From: Margaritifera margaritifera
Taxonomy: Eukaryota; Mollusca; Bivalvia; Unionida; Margaritiferidae
Length of the DNA stretch: 64,000 bases
Direction: 5' to 3'
Assembly (NCBI GenBank): GCA_029931535.1
Contig: JAQPZY010001638.1
Span: forward strand, 3,124,501-3,188,500
In this document: positions 24,961 through 38,377 of the stretch, piece by piece
Layout of the letters: every line of letters starts with the position of its first letter
Numbering within the stretch: position 1 is the stretch's first letter
The notes under the pieces: generated by a model
Told to the model about the DNA's origin: nothing
The model's database searches: none
What the model saw: the letters and a program-made list of their open reading frames with translations, nothing else
Position numbers and translations under genes: made by a program

Positions 24961-25914
24961 CAGTATTATAACATAAATCTTCATAATTTGATAGCTGATA
25001 AATTTGACATTTTCGTGTATGTATCGTTATTAGAATTGTTCTAACAATAAATATACCATCGGTGGAAAGAAAAATCTTTTCATGCTCTGTTGGGATTGGA
25101 CATAAATCCAAAATAATCGTTGAAATAAGTAAACAATAAACAATGTATCAATAAATTGACACTTACAAAAGTGTCATTTTCAGCTCAACAACTGATGACC
25201 ACTTACACTTTATCAAAAAGGACTTGAGGTGTCAATTATTGGAGAAAAGGGCTGCTTGTGGAATTAGAAGAATAAAATAAAAAAAAGTTGTTTCAATTCA
25301 CACTGTGTGTTTAGCCTATATTCATGCCATCGGATGTGGAGAGCTTATTAAAACATCCTAAATCGCCGTATACAGTGTGGCTGTTAGTCAGTAAAGACCC
25401 CGGGAGCAAATGTTTTGTTATTTCTTTACCCTTATGTGACCAGCGTGATCTGTAATAATAGAACATACCGTGAAATGTTTGTCATCATTTTAAATCCATC
25501 CTGATTTGACAGGATAAGCTGGCTACCCCACCCCTCCATTTAACGGATTGACAAATTTAAACAAGATTTATCCTAATTCTGTAGCCTTTGCACACACATT
25601 TATTGAAGAACTCTCAAGTACAAAGTTTACTCTCAAAACATAGTAGTTGGTTTCTTACTTAGTTAAATTTCCGAGCGGTCAAAATGTAAAGAAAAAGACT
25701 ACTTCCATGTATAAAATTCGGCTCAGATTACAGACTTTTCCACCCAATTTTGAAACTCGAGTTCCAAGATATCACCCCGTCTAACAATGATCATGTCTGT
25801 TAAAAGTTTGATCCTGTTCTAAGAGTTAAATAGGCAAATATCAGTACTAAAACATTTATCTTGCACACAGTAAATGCAGCCACTGAATATGTGTGTATGT
25901 GTTTGCGGATGTGT

Positions 25915-25951
<37 letters not shown>

Positions 25952-25955
25952 TGTT

Positions 25956-26002
<47 letters not shown>

Positions 26003-26451
26003 CATTCAATGAAAAACCATACATTTTCGTAGTGCAATTTAAAAGCAAAGGTTGAAAGACGACTTAAGAATGATGAAGGTACAAGTGTATACTGTAAATA
26101 ACTCAATTTTCTCTGGGATAAAATTTGTGCGAATTTAGCACGGACCACGAGCTAGAGAAAATATTTGTCACATTATGATGCAAAATGGAATACTTAAGTC
26201 CATCAATGATTCGCAAACATTTTAAGTGATACGATGTTGCATTTATTAACTCACAAAAAGATAAGACCGCTAACAATTAGGATTTACAGAATTATATTTG
26301 TGACGCATATGATTGATTAAAAAAAGCCACTTTTAAAAAGTCCAATTTTTACTGTAAATGCAACCCACTAGAAAACATACCTCTCTCTGTCTCTCTGTCT
26401 CTGTCTCTGTCTGTCTTTCTGTCTGTCTCTGTCTCTGTCTGTCTGTCTGTC

Positions 26452-26534
<83 letters not shown>

Positions 26535-28217
26535 TAAGGTTAAATATAGTGTGAAAATAAGCGTTCTAAGCCGTTTTGTGATATATTAACAGATTGCAAA
26601 ATAATAATACATTTATGGAGTGAAATGTAACAGTTCAGTTGTACTTCAAATTTGCAATAATTTTTTTATCATAATCTTATAAGATTTATAATAAAACTAT
26701 ATTTTTGTAAAAATATTAGAAAATATTAAAGAATCACTTGAAGTGTTCCAATATGTCTCACGCCTGCATTAAAGAAAAAAAAAAGATTTTAAAAAAACAA
26801 ATTAAAAAAATGTAAATGCATTAAATGAAGGAGTTTTAATCTTACTGGATTTTCAACGCATTTTATTTCACATATACGTCCCTTTATCCTGTTCAGAAAA
26901 TTTGCATATGTCACGAAGAAAATTGTATAAAATTCAATATACATGAGATAAAAATAAATTTTCCACTAATCAAATCTAATTGTATGTCTTTGCACATAAT
27001 AATATAATAACGAACTTTTAAACAAATCAGTGATCTCTTGATTTAGCTCGTTAAAATAGAAGGTGCCGAAAGTTTTAATTGAAGTATGAATCAATGAATA
27101 AATAAATGAATCAATGAACAAATGAATCAATGAATGAATAAATGAATACATGAATCAATGAATCAATGAATGAATCAAGCAATCAAACAAGGGTTCCACG
27201 CCTCCGAACAGAGCTTTGTTGTAGGGCATGCGAATGCCAGAATATCTTATTGTTCATTTTAGCTTATTATGAGCTTGGAGAAAGCTGCAAATAAGCAAGT
27301 ATGCTTGTGGTTCGACCCTCAGTGTGTCCTTTTTCGTACATTTAAGATAACAGCATTTCAAGATGATAGTTAATTAATATTCAGTTTGCTTCAACCAAAA
27401 TTTCCCATCATGGCTAATGTCTCCGCCGGCGCCACCTCTGCCAGAAAAGTGATACCTTGTCCCACTAGCTCCTGATGCAGGCTAGACGATAAATAAGTAA
27501 ATAAATAAATTAAGTAATTATATTTATTTATTTAATTAATAAATTAAGTAGTAACATTTATTTATTTATTTGTGTTAATTAATGAAGTAATTTATTAAAT
27601 AATGAATCAAATAAGTAAGTAATTTCTATACTAAAGTATAAACTGTGAATTTCATTTTCCATTTATCGAAGATAACATCAGTGCAGACAATGACACAAAT
27701 AACATTATTTTAGTTCAAATTTTATTTGCCAGAAAATGAAAAGAAAGATACAGAAATGAAACGTGAATGAGATTATCTCCAAAAGTCTACCAAAAAAAAG
27801 AGGCAATAATGATAACAATACAAATCACAAGGAATCGAATACCTATTAAGATGTCTTTGCAAACGGACAGCTCTTATCAAATATTATCAATGATTCTTAT
27901 AGTGAAAATCACGGTTGGAGTCCTCTTTTTTTTTTTTTTTTTTTAGCTGGTCACTTAAAGATAAATGTTCTGCTCAATCCATTGGTGAATGCATTATTAC
28001 GTTGTATTGTGAGCGCTCAGTAATCCAATCGGCAGTACAGGCAGGTGTTAAAAAGTGAATGCTTGATAATGAAGTAAACAGAAAGCATGTTACTGCCCAG
28101 ACGAATACCCGTCAAATAGCAGCTAGCCTGAACAAGTCAGGTATCTCTACGCGTATAGTTTAATTTCCAAGCTCTGGCACGTTCACCGTCACTTGCTTAC
28201 GCCTCTAATCAATGTTG
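24961..28217. other. No gene seen; several simple repeats
   Basis: Simple repeats: GT run 25916-25950 and GA run 25959-25999; CTGT/CT array 26381-26488 passing into a TA run to 26531; ATGA/ATCA/ATAA array about 27085-27185; AAAT/TTTA arrays about 27490-27615; T tract about 27925-27946. The remainder is AT-rich and non-coding. Confidence 0.6.
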
Positions 28218-28356
28218 AACCTCAAAGTCCAGTACCCAGTGCCACTAAACTTGCCAAAGTTTCTTCCTCAAAGTCCAGGACCCAGTGCCACTAAACTTGC
28301 CAAAGTTTCTTCCTCAAAGTCCAGGACCCAGTGCCACTAAACTTGCCAAAGTTTCT
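28218..28356. repeat. 46-bp tandem repeat, three copies
   Basis: Three near-identical units of 46 bp contain CCTCAAAGTCCAGGACCCAG and TGCCACTAAACTTGCC. The first unit differs by a base or two (AGTACC for AGGACC). Confidence 0.92.
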
Positions 28357-30839
28357 TCTTGAAAGTGAGACTTATACAATGCATTTCTTATTGGTTGTTT
28401 TGCACAAATTAATTTGTCACTGAACATTAAGGAAGCATCCAGGAATAAAGTGAATCCCTTATCTTGAATTATTTAAAAAAGCATATTAATATATCTCTGA
28501 GGAAAAGTTGAGAATTTTCTCAAATTAGAGGAATTTCCCAAATCTGTTTTTCATTAAAAAAATATTGCCCGATGAATAATTTTACAATAAAAAAGAGTTT
28601 CTTCATCTTCTTTGCCATCTCTCTACCTCTGACCAAAATCACTTTATTGTCAGCAGATCATAAGCTAAATATTGTAAAATCTCAGATGAGGAGACAATTT
28701 TAGAAGATCAGTGAAACAGGGTTACTCTATCTTCGCCAGCGTAACATTTTCGTCCTAGGCACCCATATATATAACTTTTTGAGGAGACAGCTCTAAATAA
28801 GAATTTCTTCTTATTTCTACATCCTCATCTACAACGAACATACGTATATGTGTGGTGTTATGTATTTGCTAAAATAGGAAAAATAATATTGCTTTCAACT
28901 ATAGCAATCTTATCCCAAAGCTGACATTTGTCTATATCCATGATGGCTCCCTACATCAATTTTGAATGTTGAAATACAAGGGGCTTAGGCCTAGTATGCA
29001 ATAAGTATTCAAAAGACATACTCCGTGCAGTACCAGCGGCCACATTAAGAATATACAATTTTCGCCGAGTGAGGAAACGAGTGATAATGTTGAGATAGTT
29101 AGAGCGTTGGTGTAGAAGTAACATATCTGAATCCTGCTGTCGTGAGTTTGCGCCTATGCGGCGGAGAAGTACTTTTCTTGTTTTTCAAGCTTTACTGAAA
29201 AATAAAGTTTCAAGATCATCATCATCAACAATAACAGCAATCCATTGTTTTTAACGACATGTGTGGCCACAGGTAAAATAAAATACAAGGCTCTTTATAA
29301 ATATTACATAAGTCAAACCAGACAGAGTAGTTATCATGACCGTCTGGGTCAATAGCGAAAATTTGTACATTTGGTTGTAAAAAATAAAAAAAATTTTATC
29401 ACAGACATACGAAAGAAAATGTAAATCTTGTGTTGTGAATCTTTTCAAAAGCTTCAATTGATGCTATTTAAATAGCGGTCTCCAGAGAGAGACATAATAT
29501 CTGTCGTTCACGGGATAATGATATATAGATTATGAAGATCGAATAGTTATTGCCGTCGTAGAAGCATATCAATCTCTGTTACTAATGACTCTAATTTACT
29601 CGTTCCCTGCAAAAATATATATATTTTTTTACAAAAATCACCAAACTGATTAAGTTTTGAAACACTGAAACTGTTTATTGTGCCGCTGCACTTTTTTCAG
29701 TAAAAATAATGTCATTGTTTGTCCAATTTGTTTCTAATAACTTTTATCTTAACCTGAAGTAATCCAAACCCTTACCATAAAACTATTTTCACCACAGCCG
29801 TTGTCATTATTACTCCTTCTTCCTTGCTGCTTATATTTCTGCTACCCCTGCTGCTACTACTACTAGAAAATACTATGAAAAAACTACTTGTAACAACTGA
29901 GTAGTATCAGCACAAACTGTCCTAAATGGTTTTTAAAACTTCACTGATGAATTTTGTCATTTTCCTCTCATAATTTTCCTAGAAGCAATCTATCGGTGTG
30001 TGTGTGTGTGTGTGTGCGTGCGTGTGTGTGTGTGTGTGTGTGTGTGAATAGCATAGATTTTTAAGCGTAATGTGGTAGAAATTAGTCCCTTTGATTTAAT
30101 TGATGCATGCAATTTTCGTGCGCAATATTAGATTATTTGAATGTTTTGTTCTCATCATTTATATGCCATCCGTATATTCAGTTGTTTGTTTTCCTTAAAA
30201 TCAACGTATTTCATGTCTGTTTTCATCATTATTTGGAAATTATATTTAGAAGAACAACAAAAAAAAAGACAAATACATGGAGACAGGCAGACAGAAAGAA
30301 AGAAAGAAAAGTCAAATTATGATAATTGTTTGACGATTAATTATTCGACAGCAAAAAATCCCTCCAAACCAACGTCTGCCGCAATAAGTGGGTTCCCCAA
30401 CATTGACATTAATCACGAGGATTATTTTATTGTGTTTTGTAATCAACAAGAGCACTTTTAGGAAAATCAAGACTCTGGAACCGATTTAGGACTTCCAACA
30501 CTTATCCAAGTACCCTTGTCTCCAATCGAGTGGGTCAACATTACCAATACATTTGAGAAATGTGTAACCGTTATAATCTTTTAGGCTAAACTAACCGTGT
30601 CTATTTACAAATTCACTGAGCATCGTTATTATCTACTTCTAACTTGGATAGTACTTTTCTATCATTCAGTATCTAATTAATTCAATTTCTTTGGTCTATT
30701 TAAAAGTTGTTCACCTTCAGTTTAATCAGATCGGGACAAGATTCGCCTCCCCGATTATTAACAGAGTGTAAGTTCATTAAACAATCATTTTGCAATACGT
30801 GATTGATTGGACAAAAATGTCCCGACATTGTATTGTCCA
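28357..30839. other. No gene seen; possible SINE relic and GT run
   Basis: Non-coding. A degenerate tRNA-like segment lies at about 29083-29150 (A-box-like GATAGTTAGAGCGTTGG and B-box-like GTGAGTTTGCGCC). A GT run lies at 29997-30047 and a short GAAA run near 30292-30308. Overlapping plus frames at 30107-30461 are not convincing. Confidence 0.4.
29080..29175 (+). mobile_element. Possible degenerate tRNA-like SINE
   Basis: TTGAGATAGTTAGAGCGTTGG resembles a tRNA A box with its D-loop, and GTCGTGAGTTTGCGCC could be a decayed B box about 45 bases later. Neither is perfect, and no core of the other SINE families follows. A tRNA pseudogene is equally possible. Confidence 0.35.
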
Positions 30840-31359
30840 CCCGGCAATTTGTAGTGGCTGAGAACTTTTCGCGCTTCTAAGCTCCGCCCCTTTCCCCGCT
30901 AAACTTAATCTTCTTTTCTTGAGCCATACGCTACTGTCTAAGTTAAGATATAAAGGTGTGTGAAGGCCAGATAAGTCATATAAGACATAGCAAGGTGTAC
31001 AGGTACGTGTAACGGCAATTATCCCATAAACCGATCGCACGGAGTAATAGACTGTTCCTCTTGGATCCCTCTCAGGTTTCTCTGAAGTAATCATAAAGCC
31101 ATCAACTGGATACTTCTGCGACTTCTTTGCTGGCACGTGGGTGGGGCTTATCGTCGTATGGAGTTTATTGATAATTTTCATGCGCATGTGCAATACTTTT
31201 TATCAGCCGGTAATTTGTCAGTGTTAAAAAGTCTCCAAGTTTTGGGGACTCTCTGAGAGACAGATTGGCTCTCCAGGTTGCAGAGTGTTATCGCCGCGGA
31301 ATGAAAAGCGGAAAAGGCAACTGCTTGTAGTTCACACCATTCTATTGTAGTGTGAAGTA
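30840..31359 (+). promoter_or_regulatory. Nkx2.1 proximal promoter and 5' UTR candidate
   Basis: A GC box (CTCCGCCCC, 30882-30890) is followed about 60 bp later by a TATA-like TATAAAG (30948-30954), which would place a transcription start near 30980 and give a 5' UTR of about 380 nt. Further sites are an E-box CACGTG (31134-31139), a GTGGGGC element just after it, and an NRF1-like TGCGCATGTGC (31181-31191). The 5' UTR would contain two short upstream ORFs, 31158-31256 (32 codons) and 31300-31329 (9 codons). A further upstream non-coding exon cannot be excluded. Confidence 0.45.
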
Positions 31360-31729
31360 ATGTCCCTAAGTCCAAAACATACCACGCCGTTTTCTGTCAC
31401 TGATATCCTGAGCCCAATTGAGGAGACGTACAAAAAAACAACCATTGACGCCATCATCCCTCCTTTGGGAGTCTACAGAAACGGACAGCACGAACACCAT
31501 TATCAACAGTTTCAGCATCAAGGACTAGTATCCACGATGAATGGTATGACCAGCATGAGTGTTCCTGTCACCAACCCCTACCACAACTATGTTCCCCAGC
31601 TGACACACCACACCCCCTCCTTCCCATCTCAGTACTGCAATGGTACGGATTACTATGGGGAGGCCATGCGTCATAGCAGCACAAACTGGTACAACGCTGC
31701 CGCCGGCACACAGGACCCTAGAATCGCAA
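31360..31729 (+). CDS. Nkx2-1: Nkx2.1 homeobox transcription factor, coding exon 1
   Basis: Encodes residues 1-123 plus the first base of codon 124. The start MSLSPKHTTPFSVTDILSP matches the start of vertebrate NKX2-1 nearly residue for residue. It includes the tinman (TN, eh1-like) motif FSVTDIL (residues 11-17), known in NK proteins as a Groucho/TLE corepressor contact. Further matches are YCNG (92-95), a Met-Arg-x-Ser pattern (103-106), a Trp-Tyr pair (110-111) and DPR (119-121). An in-frame TAG at 31348-31350 lies nine bases before the ATG, which fixes the start. The donor is A|GTAAGT at 31730. Spliced to 43976 it gives a 382-residue protein, against about 371 in human. The middle is His/Tyr/Gln-rich rather than Ala-rich. 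In animals this nuclear factor patterns ventral forebrain and foregut or pharyngeal endoderm. Confidence 0.95.
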
Positions 31730-32635
31730 GTAAGTTTCCCTCTTTGTAGATGAATTTTTTTTATATTTTGTTCATCTTTTTTTGACATTTTTTTTTTTAG
31801 TATTTTTTTTCCTTCCCCTTCTTCCTGATTTATTCATTTATATATTTTATTTATTTCTATTTTTATTTATCACTATAATATGTTTTACACAATTCTTAAT
31901 AAATAGCGTTTTCTGCACGTTCGTCTACGATCATGGGTGAATTCCAATTATGGAAGGCATGGATAAAAATCCATTAGAAACTAGCCATCATGTAAACATA
32001 AATCTGTAGCCAGTAAACGGAACTTGGTGAAATTTTGTTTTTGTACTATGCTATGTGGGGGAAAAGTATTTTATAACATGAAAAGGAGGAGGATTTAAAT
32101 CTTGTTTATTACAAATGGTGATCTTTCCTTTATTTGTGATACGAAAGCTTTGTCTTTTTTACCCTCTGCAAAATATTAAATTTACGTTTTATCTGATCTC
32201 AGTTTAATTGGTGCATTTTGTCTTTCAAATGAAATAAGAGTTATTTTAATATGCAAAATGCGGAGATGCTACGTATTTCTTGACATATTATCAAATATAT
32301 ATTACTAGATGGTCTGTTTTATTTTTCTTTCAATGAATATTGCTGGCATTCAAGCATTTGGTAGAATTTTAAAACGAGTGACAGTTTTTAAAACTAAAAA
32401 TAAACATCACGATATTTAGCAACTTGGCTTTAGTGACAGATCGATCTGTCTGTCTGTCTGTCTCTCTCTCTGCCTTAAGTAATCAAAATTGATATAAAAA
32501 AGGAAGCTTGCTCAAATGCAAACGTAATTCTAGCTTTACTTAAGATCGCATATATATTTTTATCATAAAACCTTGTTATCTTAGAAGTTTAAAATTGTTT
32601 ACATAATAGGTTTGTGTAGTATGAAATAATTCATA

Positions 32636-32860
32636 GTTCTTCATACCGGCCGATTAAGGGACCTCGAACCACTTTAGGGGACTTGAGACCCTTGTGGTGA
32701 TATGGTCTGTCACTTGTTGAATACTTACGCACCTCTTCATTTACCACGAGGATCTTGTCCAATACTCCAGTTACGCATCCTCCATATCCTTCTTGTTGAT
32801 TAAGAAGGAGACTAAACCTATGCCAAGATGACCCTTGAAAGATCTTGGAGTTCATTTGAA
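32636..32860 (-). other. GC-richer intronic patch with an open frame
   Basis: A stretch of about 225 bp inside the intron has clearly higher GC than its flanks and a 74-codon minus-strand frame (32855-32631) with balanced amino-acid composition. I do not recognise the product. It could be a conserved regulatory element, an old retrocopy fragment or an unrecognised transposon piece. Confidence 0.25.
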
Positions 32861-33249
32861 GTGTACTTTGTATCTTTAAAGTCCTGCAGGCTGAGGAGAT
32901 TTTCCCTTTTTGTCATATTCATTTTTTATTCTTTACTTTTTTCAAATTAGGAATTCTCGTGGTTTTGTTAGGTCTTGCGACGGAAATACAATAAATATGA
33001 GACTTTTGCCGAATATTTAGGAGTTAGTGGACCAAATAATATTTTACTTGTTAAACAAATTACTGCAGTACATTAATAAAGTCCGTCACGATATATATAT
33101 GTTTCAACCATATTGATCGAATCACTGAACAAGCAATTTGTCATTATATTCACGTATACCTAGGACAGTACAAAATAAGTTTTAAGATATTGAATTGAAC
33201 GGTATTTTAACCCCCCCCCCTGTATTTGTTATAACATTTTTAATTTAAT

Positions 33250-33560
33250 TTGATGATTTTCCCAGATCTTGCATGGTCACCCTGCCCTTGGATGAGATAT
33301 GGAATGAGTTTGAGCGTTATCACCGGGGCGTTGATAACGAACTCGTGTGATTTGATGGAAGAGAGGTTTCAAGTGGTGTTTTCCTGCTTGGTTTAAACTA
33401 AATCTAGCTAGCCGCCCGCCAAAACTAAATTTGTCACTTTATAAATACGCTAGATTTGGGCTGATATTGGAAGAATAAGAAGATAGTTTGCTGCAAACCG
33501 TATTTAGAAGTTGGACAGACCGCTTGCAGTTGCCCTCGATAAAGCACAACATTTATCTAA
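33250..33560. promoter_or_regulatory. Low-repeat intronic stretch, enhancer candidate
   Basis: Complex, repeat-free sequence in the first part of the intron, with GATTTGATGG, CTTTATAAATACG and a GC-rich CTAGCCGCCCGCC. First introns of NK2 genes often hold enhancers, but nothing here proves function. Confidence 0.18.
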
Positions 33561-34800
33561 ATTATTGTAACATGTACACTTGACAATTGAAACGGATTAT
33601 GCGAGAAAACTCGGGTCATGTTTTTCATCTGATATACAACTTTGTACTGAAATCAAGATATTTGATTTTTACACTCTTTACTTATGGATGTCTCACTTTT
33701 TATTCTTTAAAGTCGCGATGGTGAGATAATGTATACTAGATTACTTTCACCGCTATGAATATTGATTTACCTTTAAAGGTCGTATGTGTAATTCAAGATA
33801 TAAGAAATCAGGGAAAATATCAGATTTTGTGTAGAGTTTGTATTCCGTATCTTTTGAGTTGTCATTTAGAAAAATGAAGCCCTGAAATTGTATAAAATCC
33901 TCTACCTGGCACTGTAACACGGTATGACTACACTAGATGCTCCTATAATGTGCTAATATTACGTTTAACGTCTCCAGCTATTAACCTTGATTCTTATCAC
34001 CTTGTATTTTCAATATGAAGTGATATTAATAATCCTTGAAAGTAACGGGAACACGATATCTCCAATTCATCGCTCTATTGTTAAAATGTCGTCTGCTTTG
34101 ATCAATTTACAATATGTCCTTTAGATCAAACGAAGATCTGCAACACTGTGTACTTTTCTACTCCATTTCATTTAATATTTTATACGCCAACGGTAAATTT
34201 CTCTTTTAAAAAATACATCGTACAATCTATCACCCCGATTGAAACTAAGTATTCTTTGGTGCAAGTTCAGTAAAGGTTGAAACCCGTCTGTACCGGTGCG
34301 ACGGTGAACATCTTTTAATTTATCTTCATTAGAAGCACAAAAGTAACACTGGCCGTCCTGTGGTATTTTCTAATTACACTTCATACCCTCCAGTGATTTC
34401 CGTACTCGTAAACTTTATGAAAAACTGTATTTCTAGCTGTGGATTTTTGCATTCCAGGGGCCATTCGAAGATTGTAATTTTAGGTGTGTACCTGAATTGA
34501 TTTTAACACCTTTATTCTGTAGAAAATGTAGAAAATTAGTCACACTTACTTTATTGGCAACTTCTAAGGTGGATAAATAAAAAAGCAATCATCGAGAGTC
34601 AATATTTTTCTGATAAAATCTGATTTTAACTCGGTAGAGGACATTTAAGGAGTGTGAAACAGTAAGATCATGGAGATTCCCATTTGTAACATAAGAAAAC
34701 GTTTTTACTTGCTAATGACAAAAAGTAGAAATCTTAACAGAAAGACATTAAGCAATTATAAATGAAAAACGAAACGCCAAGATAAAAAGAAACTTTCGAA

Positions 34801-34823
34801 ATAATAATAATAATAATATTAAT

Positions 34824-34854
<31 letters not shown>

Positions 34855-34965
34855 ATAATAATGACAATAATGTTTTACACTCAGTATCGCGTTTCTTTCA
34901 CTCCCAAATATCAAATAACTTGATTGATTTATTATCATACTATTCTACTACTGCTGATTTGTTTA

Positions 34966-35008
<43 letters not shown>

Positions 35009-35010
35009 TA
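34801..35010. repeat. AAT/TTA trinucleotide repeats
   Basis: An AAT/ATT array lies at about 34801-34862 and a TTA array at about 34966-35009. Confidence 0.93.
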
Positions 35011-35270
35011 TCATCATCGGGAGTTTTATTTAGTAGGAAGAGAAGACGATTTTTTTCCCGATACTCGAGTTTCCCCTAAACTGAGCCATTTTTTTGGGTA
35101 ATTTATTTATTTATTTATCCAATCGTTTTGAGACAAGTTTCGAGTGAAAATCCCGTTTTGATATATCCGGTTATTCTAAATTATACATTTTGAAAAAATG
35201 GGAAAGAAAACTTGTATGTAATTTATTACTCATGATTAGTCTTTAAAAAATTCTTATGGTAACCACATAA

Positions 35271-35426
35271 TAAAGGAAGCAAACAAGGACAAAAAATAAT
35301 GCAAGTAAAGGAAGCAAACAAGGACAAAAAATAACGCAGTAATGGCGGCATATACCCCATTAACCCCGACAGCAAAAGTAAAGCCGACGATAATAACAAT
35401 AACATAAAAAGATAAACCTTTTTCAG

Positions 35427-35477
<51 letters not shown>
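35271..35477. repeat. 35-bp tandem duplication and ATA array
   Basis: Two copies of a 35-bp unit start at 35271 and 35306 (TAAAGGAAGCAAACAAGGAC). An AATAATA run lies at about 35428-35477. Confidence 0.9.
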
Positions 35478-36309
35478 TCAGCAGCAGTAGCAATAGTAAC
35501 ATCACCACCACCAACAACAAAACCGACAGCAATTAACAGTGTCAAAGGCGACAACACATTTTGAAATTATCACCTGACTTTCCTGCTCGTTGAAACTTTA
35601 TATTGTACAGCAGAAAGCTGAGAATTTAGCATATGTTTATATTTCCACTTAAGGAAGTAACGTTCATCAATTGGTTTTTATAAATTTTTGATGAATCAAC
35701 ACTATGGTTGAAACACTCATCACCCCAATATTAGATATGGCCTGTGTGCTCCAGTGCATACTTTGGTGAGAATCGTAAATTTCAGATTTGAAAGGCATCT
35801 TGTTCCTTTGTAAGTTATAGGTCAACACTGGTAACCGACGAAACAGTGTCGACAATAAATATGACTTCTTATCACATATGTATTGTATTATCAGTACTTT
35901 TTCGTACACTTTATCTTAATTGTTTTTGGTGTACAAATGATTGGTAAAATATTAATTTTAATTGTTTTATAAATCTAATATGCACACACTTATATTACAG
36001 AATAGGTTTCATGTGCAAAGATTAGAGGACAGAATATAGCTGAGATTTTTTTTTAAATTAAAAGGTTTACTTAAAATAGATAGCATAAGCAAATACAGAT
36101 CATAAGGTAATATATATCTGTATAAGAGTTGGAGTCATGCCAATACATTTGGTATTTATTTTCAATTTTGTTATATTTCGGTATTTTATTTGTGTACTAT
36201 TTAATAATTTTGACATAAAGTTTGTTATGAATCTTTGATTCTGATTGTATTTCACAGACAGCCAGACATACAGATAAAAACTCGCAAATAAATGAACTCG
36301 AAAGAAGTA

Positions 36310-36415
36310 TGGATAGATAGATAGATTAATAGATGGTATGTATGTATGTATGTATGTATGTATGTATGTATGTATGTATGTATGTATGTATGTGTGTACA
36401 TATGTATGTATGTAT
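36310..36415. repeat. (GTAT)n microsatellite
   Basis: GATA units precede a GTAT run from about 36335. A short related CATA/TGTA patch lies at 36554-36580. Confidence 0.93.
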
Positions 36416-36701
36416 GCATCTGTTTACGTTTTTTAGAAGGGGTTTTTCGTAAAGTTTTTAGCCATTTTTTGTTTGTGACCTTTACATTTTTAGAACTTAA
36501 CTTTAATTGGCACTATGTAGTTAGTATTGTGCTGACGTGCTGTTAAATCATTTACATACATACATATGTATGTATGTACATGAGTATACAGGTAGAAAGG
36601 TTGATTGATTGACGGATTGACGCAGACATAACAAATGTTGGATGGCATTTAAATATTAATTAAACCACTAAATAACTAACTAACTAAGTGACTGACAAAA
36701 C

Positions 36702-36848
36702 GACTAAAAATCTAGACTGATAGACTGACGGATTATCTGACTGACTGAAGGACTAAAAATCTAGACTGATAGACTGACGGATTATCTGACTGACTAAACG
36801 ACTAAAAATCTAGACTGATAGACTGACGGATTATCTGACTGACTGAAG
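36702..36848. repeat. 49-bp tandem repeat, three copies
   Basis: Units start at 36702, 36751 and 36800 with GACTAAAAATCTAGACTGAT; the end alternates CTGAAG / CTAAAC / CTGAAG. The surrounding GACT-rich sequence (36660-36860) suggests older, shorter repeats of the same kind. Confidence 0.92.
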
Positions 36849-36986
36849 GACTAACAAGCAATCTCCTTTAAAAAAAAGAACTAGTTGACAATCTGAAAGA
36901 TTATATAAATACATTTAAAAAATAAATACTTTTTTATATATGATTGAGGAAAATTTTGTTCAGCTTGTAAAATTTTTCAGGTGTTC

Positions 36987-36988
<2 letters not shown>

Positions 36989-37035
<47 letters not shown>
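36989..37035. repeat. (CA)n microsatellite followed by TA
   Basis: About 23 CA units, then a short TA run. Confidence 0.95.
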
Positions 37036-37046
<11 letters not shown>

Positions 37047-38244
37047 CATATCAGCATCATCACTTTTCACTATCTTTTACTTTGCAAAGCAAAACTGTTT
37101 ATAACAATAAAGAACACTTCAATGTATGTGTGTTTCAATTGTAACTATTACTTTGGTTTATTACATATTTTTTAAAAATATTTTTATTTAAACATACACG
37201 GATTTGCTTTGTACAAGGCAGCAGTTAATTAACAAATGTATAAGTTATGACATCTTACCCACAAATAATACGAATACTTTGACTTTATCATACTATATGT
37301 AGATTGTCGTGCTACAAATAACGTTTCATTTATGTCGATAGCGAAAATTCACTCTGCCCAGCGTAAATTTTCATCAAAAGCCACGTTTTAAAAAAAAAAA
37401 AAAAATCTTTTTTTAGTACAGTCAATCATAAACGAGGTGCATGTATCGAAATTTCTCCCAGTATTGACCAGTATTTTGGGATTTTCCCTTATTGCAAATC
37501 AGTTTCATGACGCGTGTCGTATAATTTAATTTTTTTTTTTTTTTTTTTGGGGGGGAGGGGGTAATAGTAGATTAATTTTAAGATTACTTTTAGTGTTTTA
37601 ATTAAGTAGAGTGTCAGTTATTGTTGATTACTTACCTCTTTAACATAATGACTCAGATTTTAACACAGACTATTAAAGTACTGAACACAGTTTCTCATCA
37701 AAGTTTATGAAAGCAGACAAAAACTATCGAACGTATCTGTTTCAAACTTTTTTCCGCATTCTTATCGAGCGCTATAATAGCCTTTCTTAAGTGTATACAA
37801 TGTTATATCATTTACAGGTCGCACGCCGGTATGTCATTGTTATATACGGTAGACTTATGAAATATAAATCAATCACTTTTATTTTGTTATCGATTAACTT
37901 TAGGTGTGGAATCTAAAAGCAAGGTGTAAATCAACAACAGATAATGGGTTTATTAACAGTTCTTCGATCTTATATCAACTTTTTGGGTCAGATGGACTAA
38001 ATGTTTAATAGCTTATCAATATCGCAGAAAAGTGGCTTGAAAGAAGAGAACAACTTTTTACGGATCAAGAATAGTCGTGTTTATACAAAAAAGTGCTTTT
38101 CTTTCCTATGTAGCTGATACATGTGTTAGTTGATACTTGTGTACTCCTTCAAAGCACGGCATTACGCAACCATCGAGTTTTGGTAAATAGGTTGCATAAT
38201 GTATACTTGAAGTCAATTGAACTAGCAACGAACATACACTCCCT

Positions 38245-38245
<1 letters not shown>

Positions 38246-38322
<77 letters not shown>
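38246..38322. repeat. (CTAT)n microsatellite
   Basis: About 19 uninterrupted CTAT units. Confidence 0.95.
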
Positions 38323-38377
38323 CTTTCTGAAACACATTCAACCAGTTTACAAAATTATATTTTGAGATAGGTTCTTT

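Noticed and set aside
30107..30461. Two overlapping plus-strand ORFs (71 and 106 codons)
   Set aside because: Frames overlap, composition follows base bias, and no relative is recognised.
30777..31193. 138-codon minus-strand ORF across the Nkx2.1 promoter
   Set aside because: No recognisable domain; it overlaps promoter motifs and is likely an open frame by chance in a GC-richer region. An antisense non-coding transcript cannot be excluded but is not supported.
31525..31788. 87-codon minus-strand ORF
   Set aside because: Shadow of Nkx2.1 exon 1.
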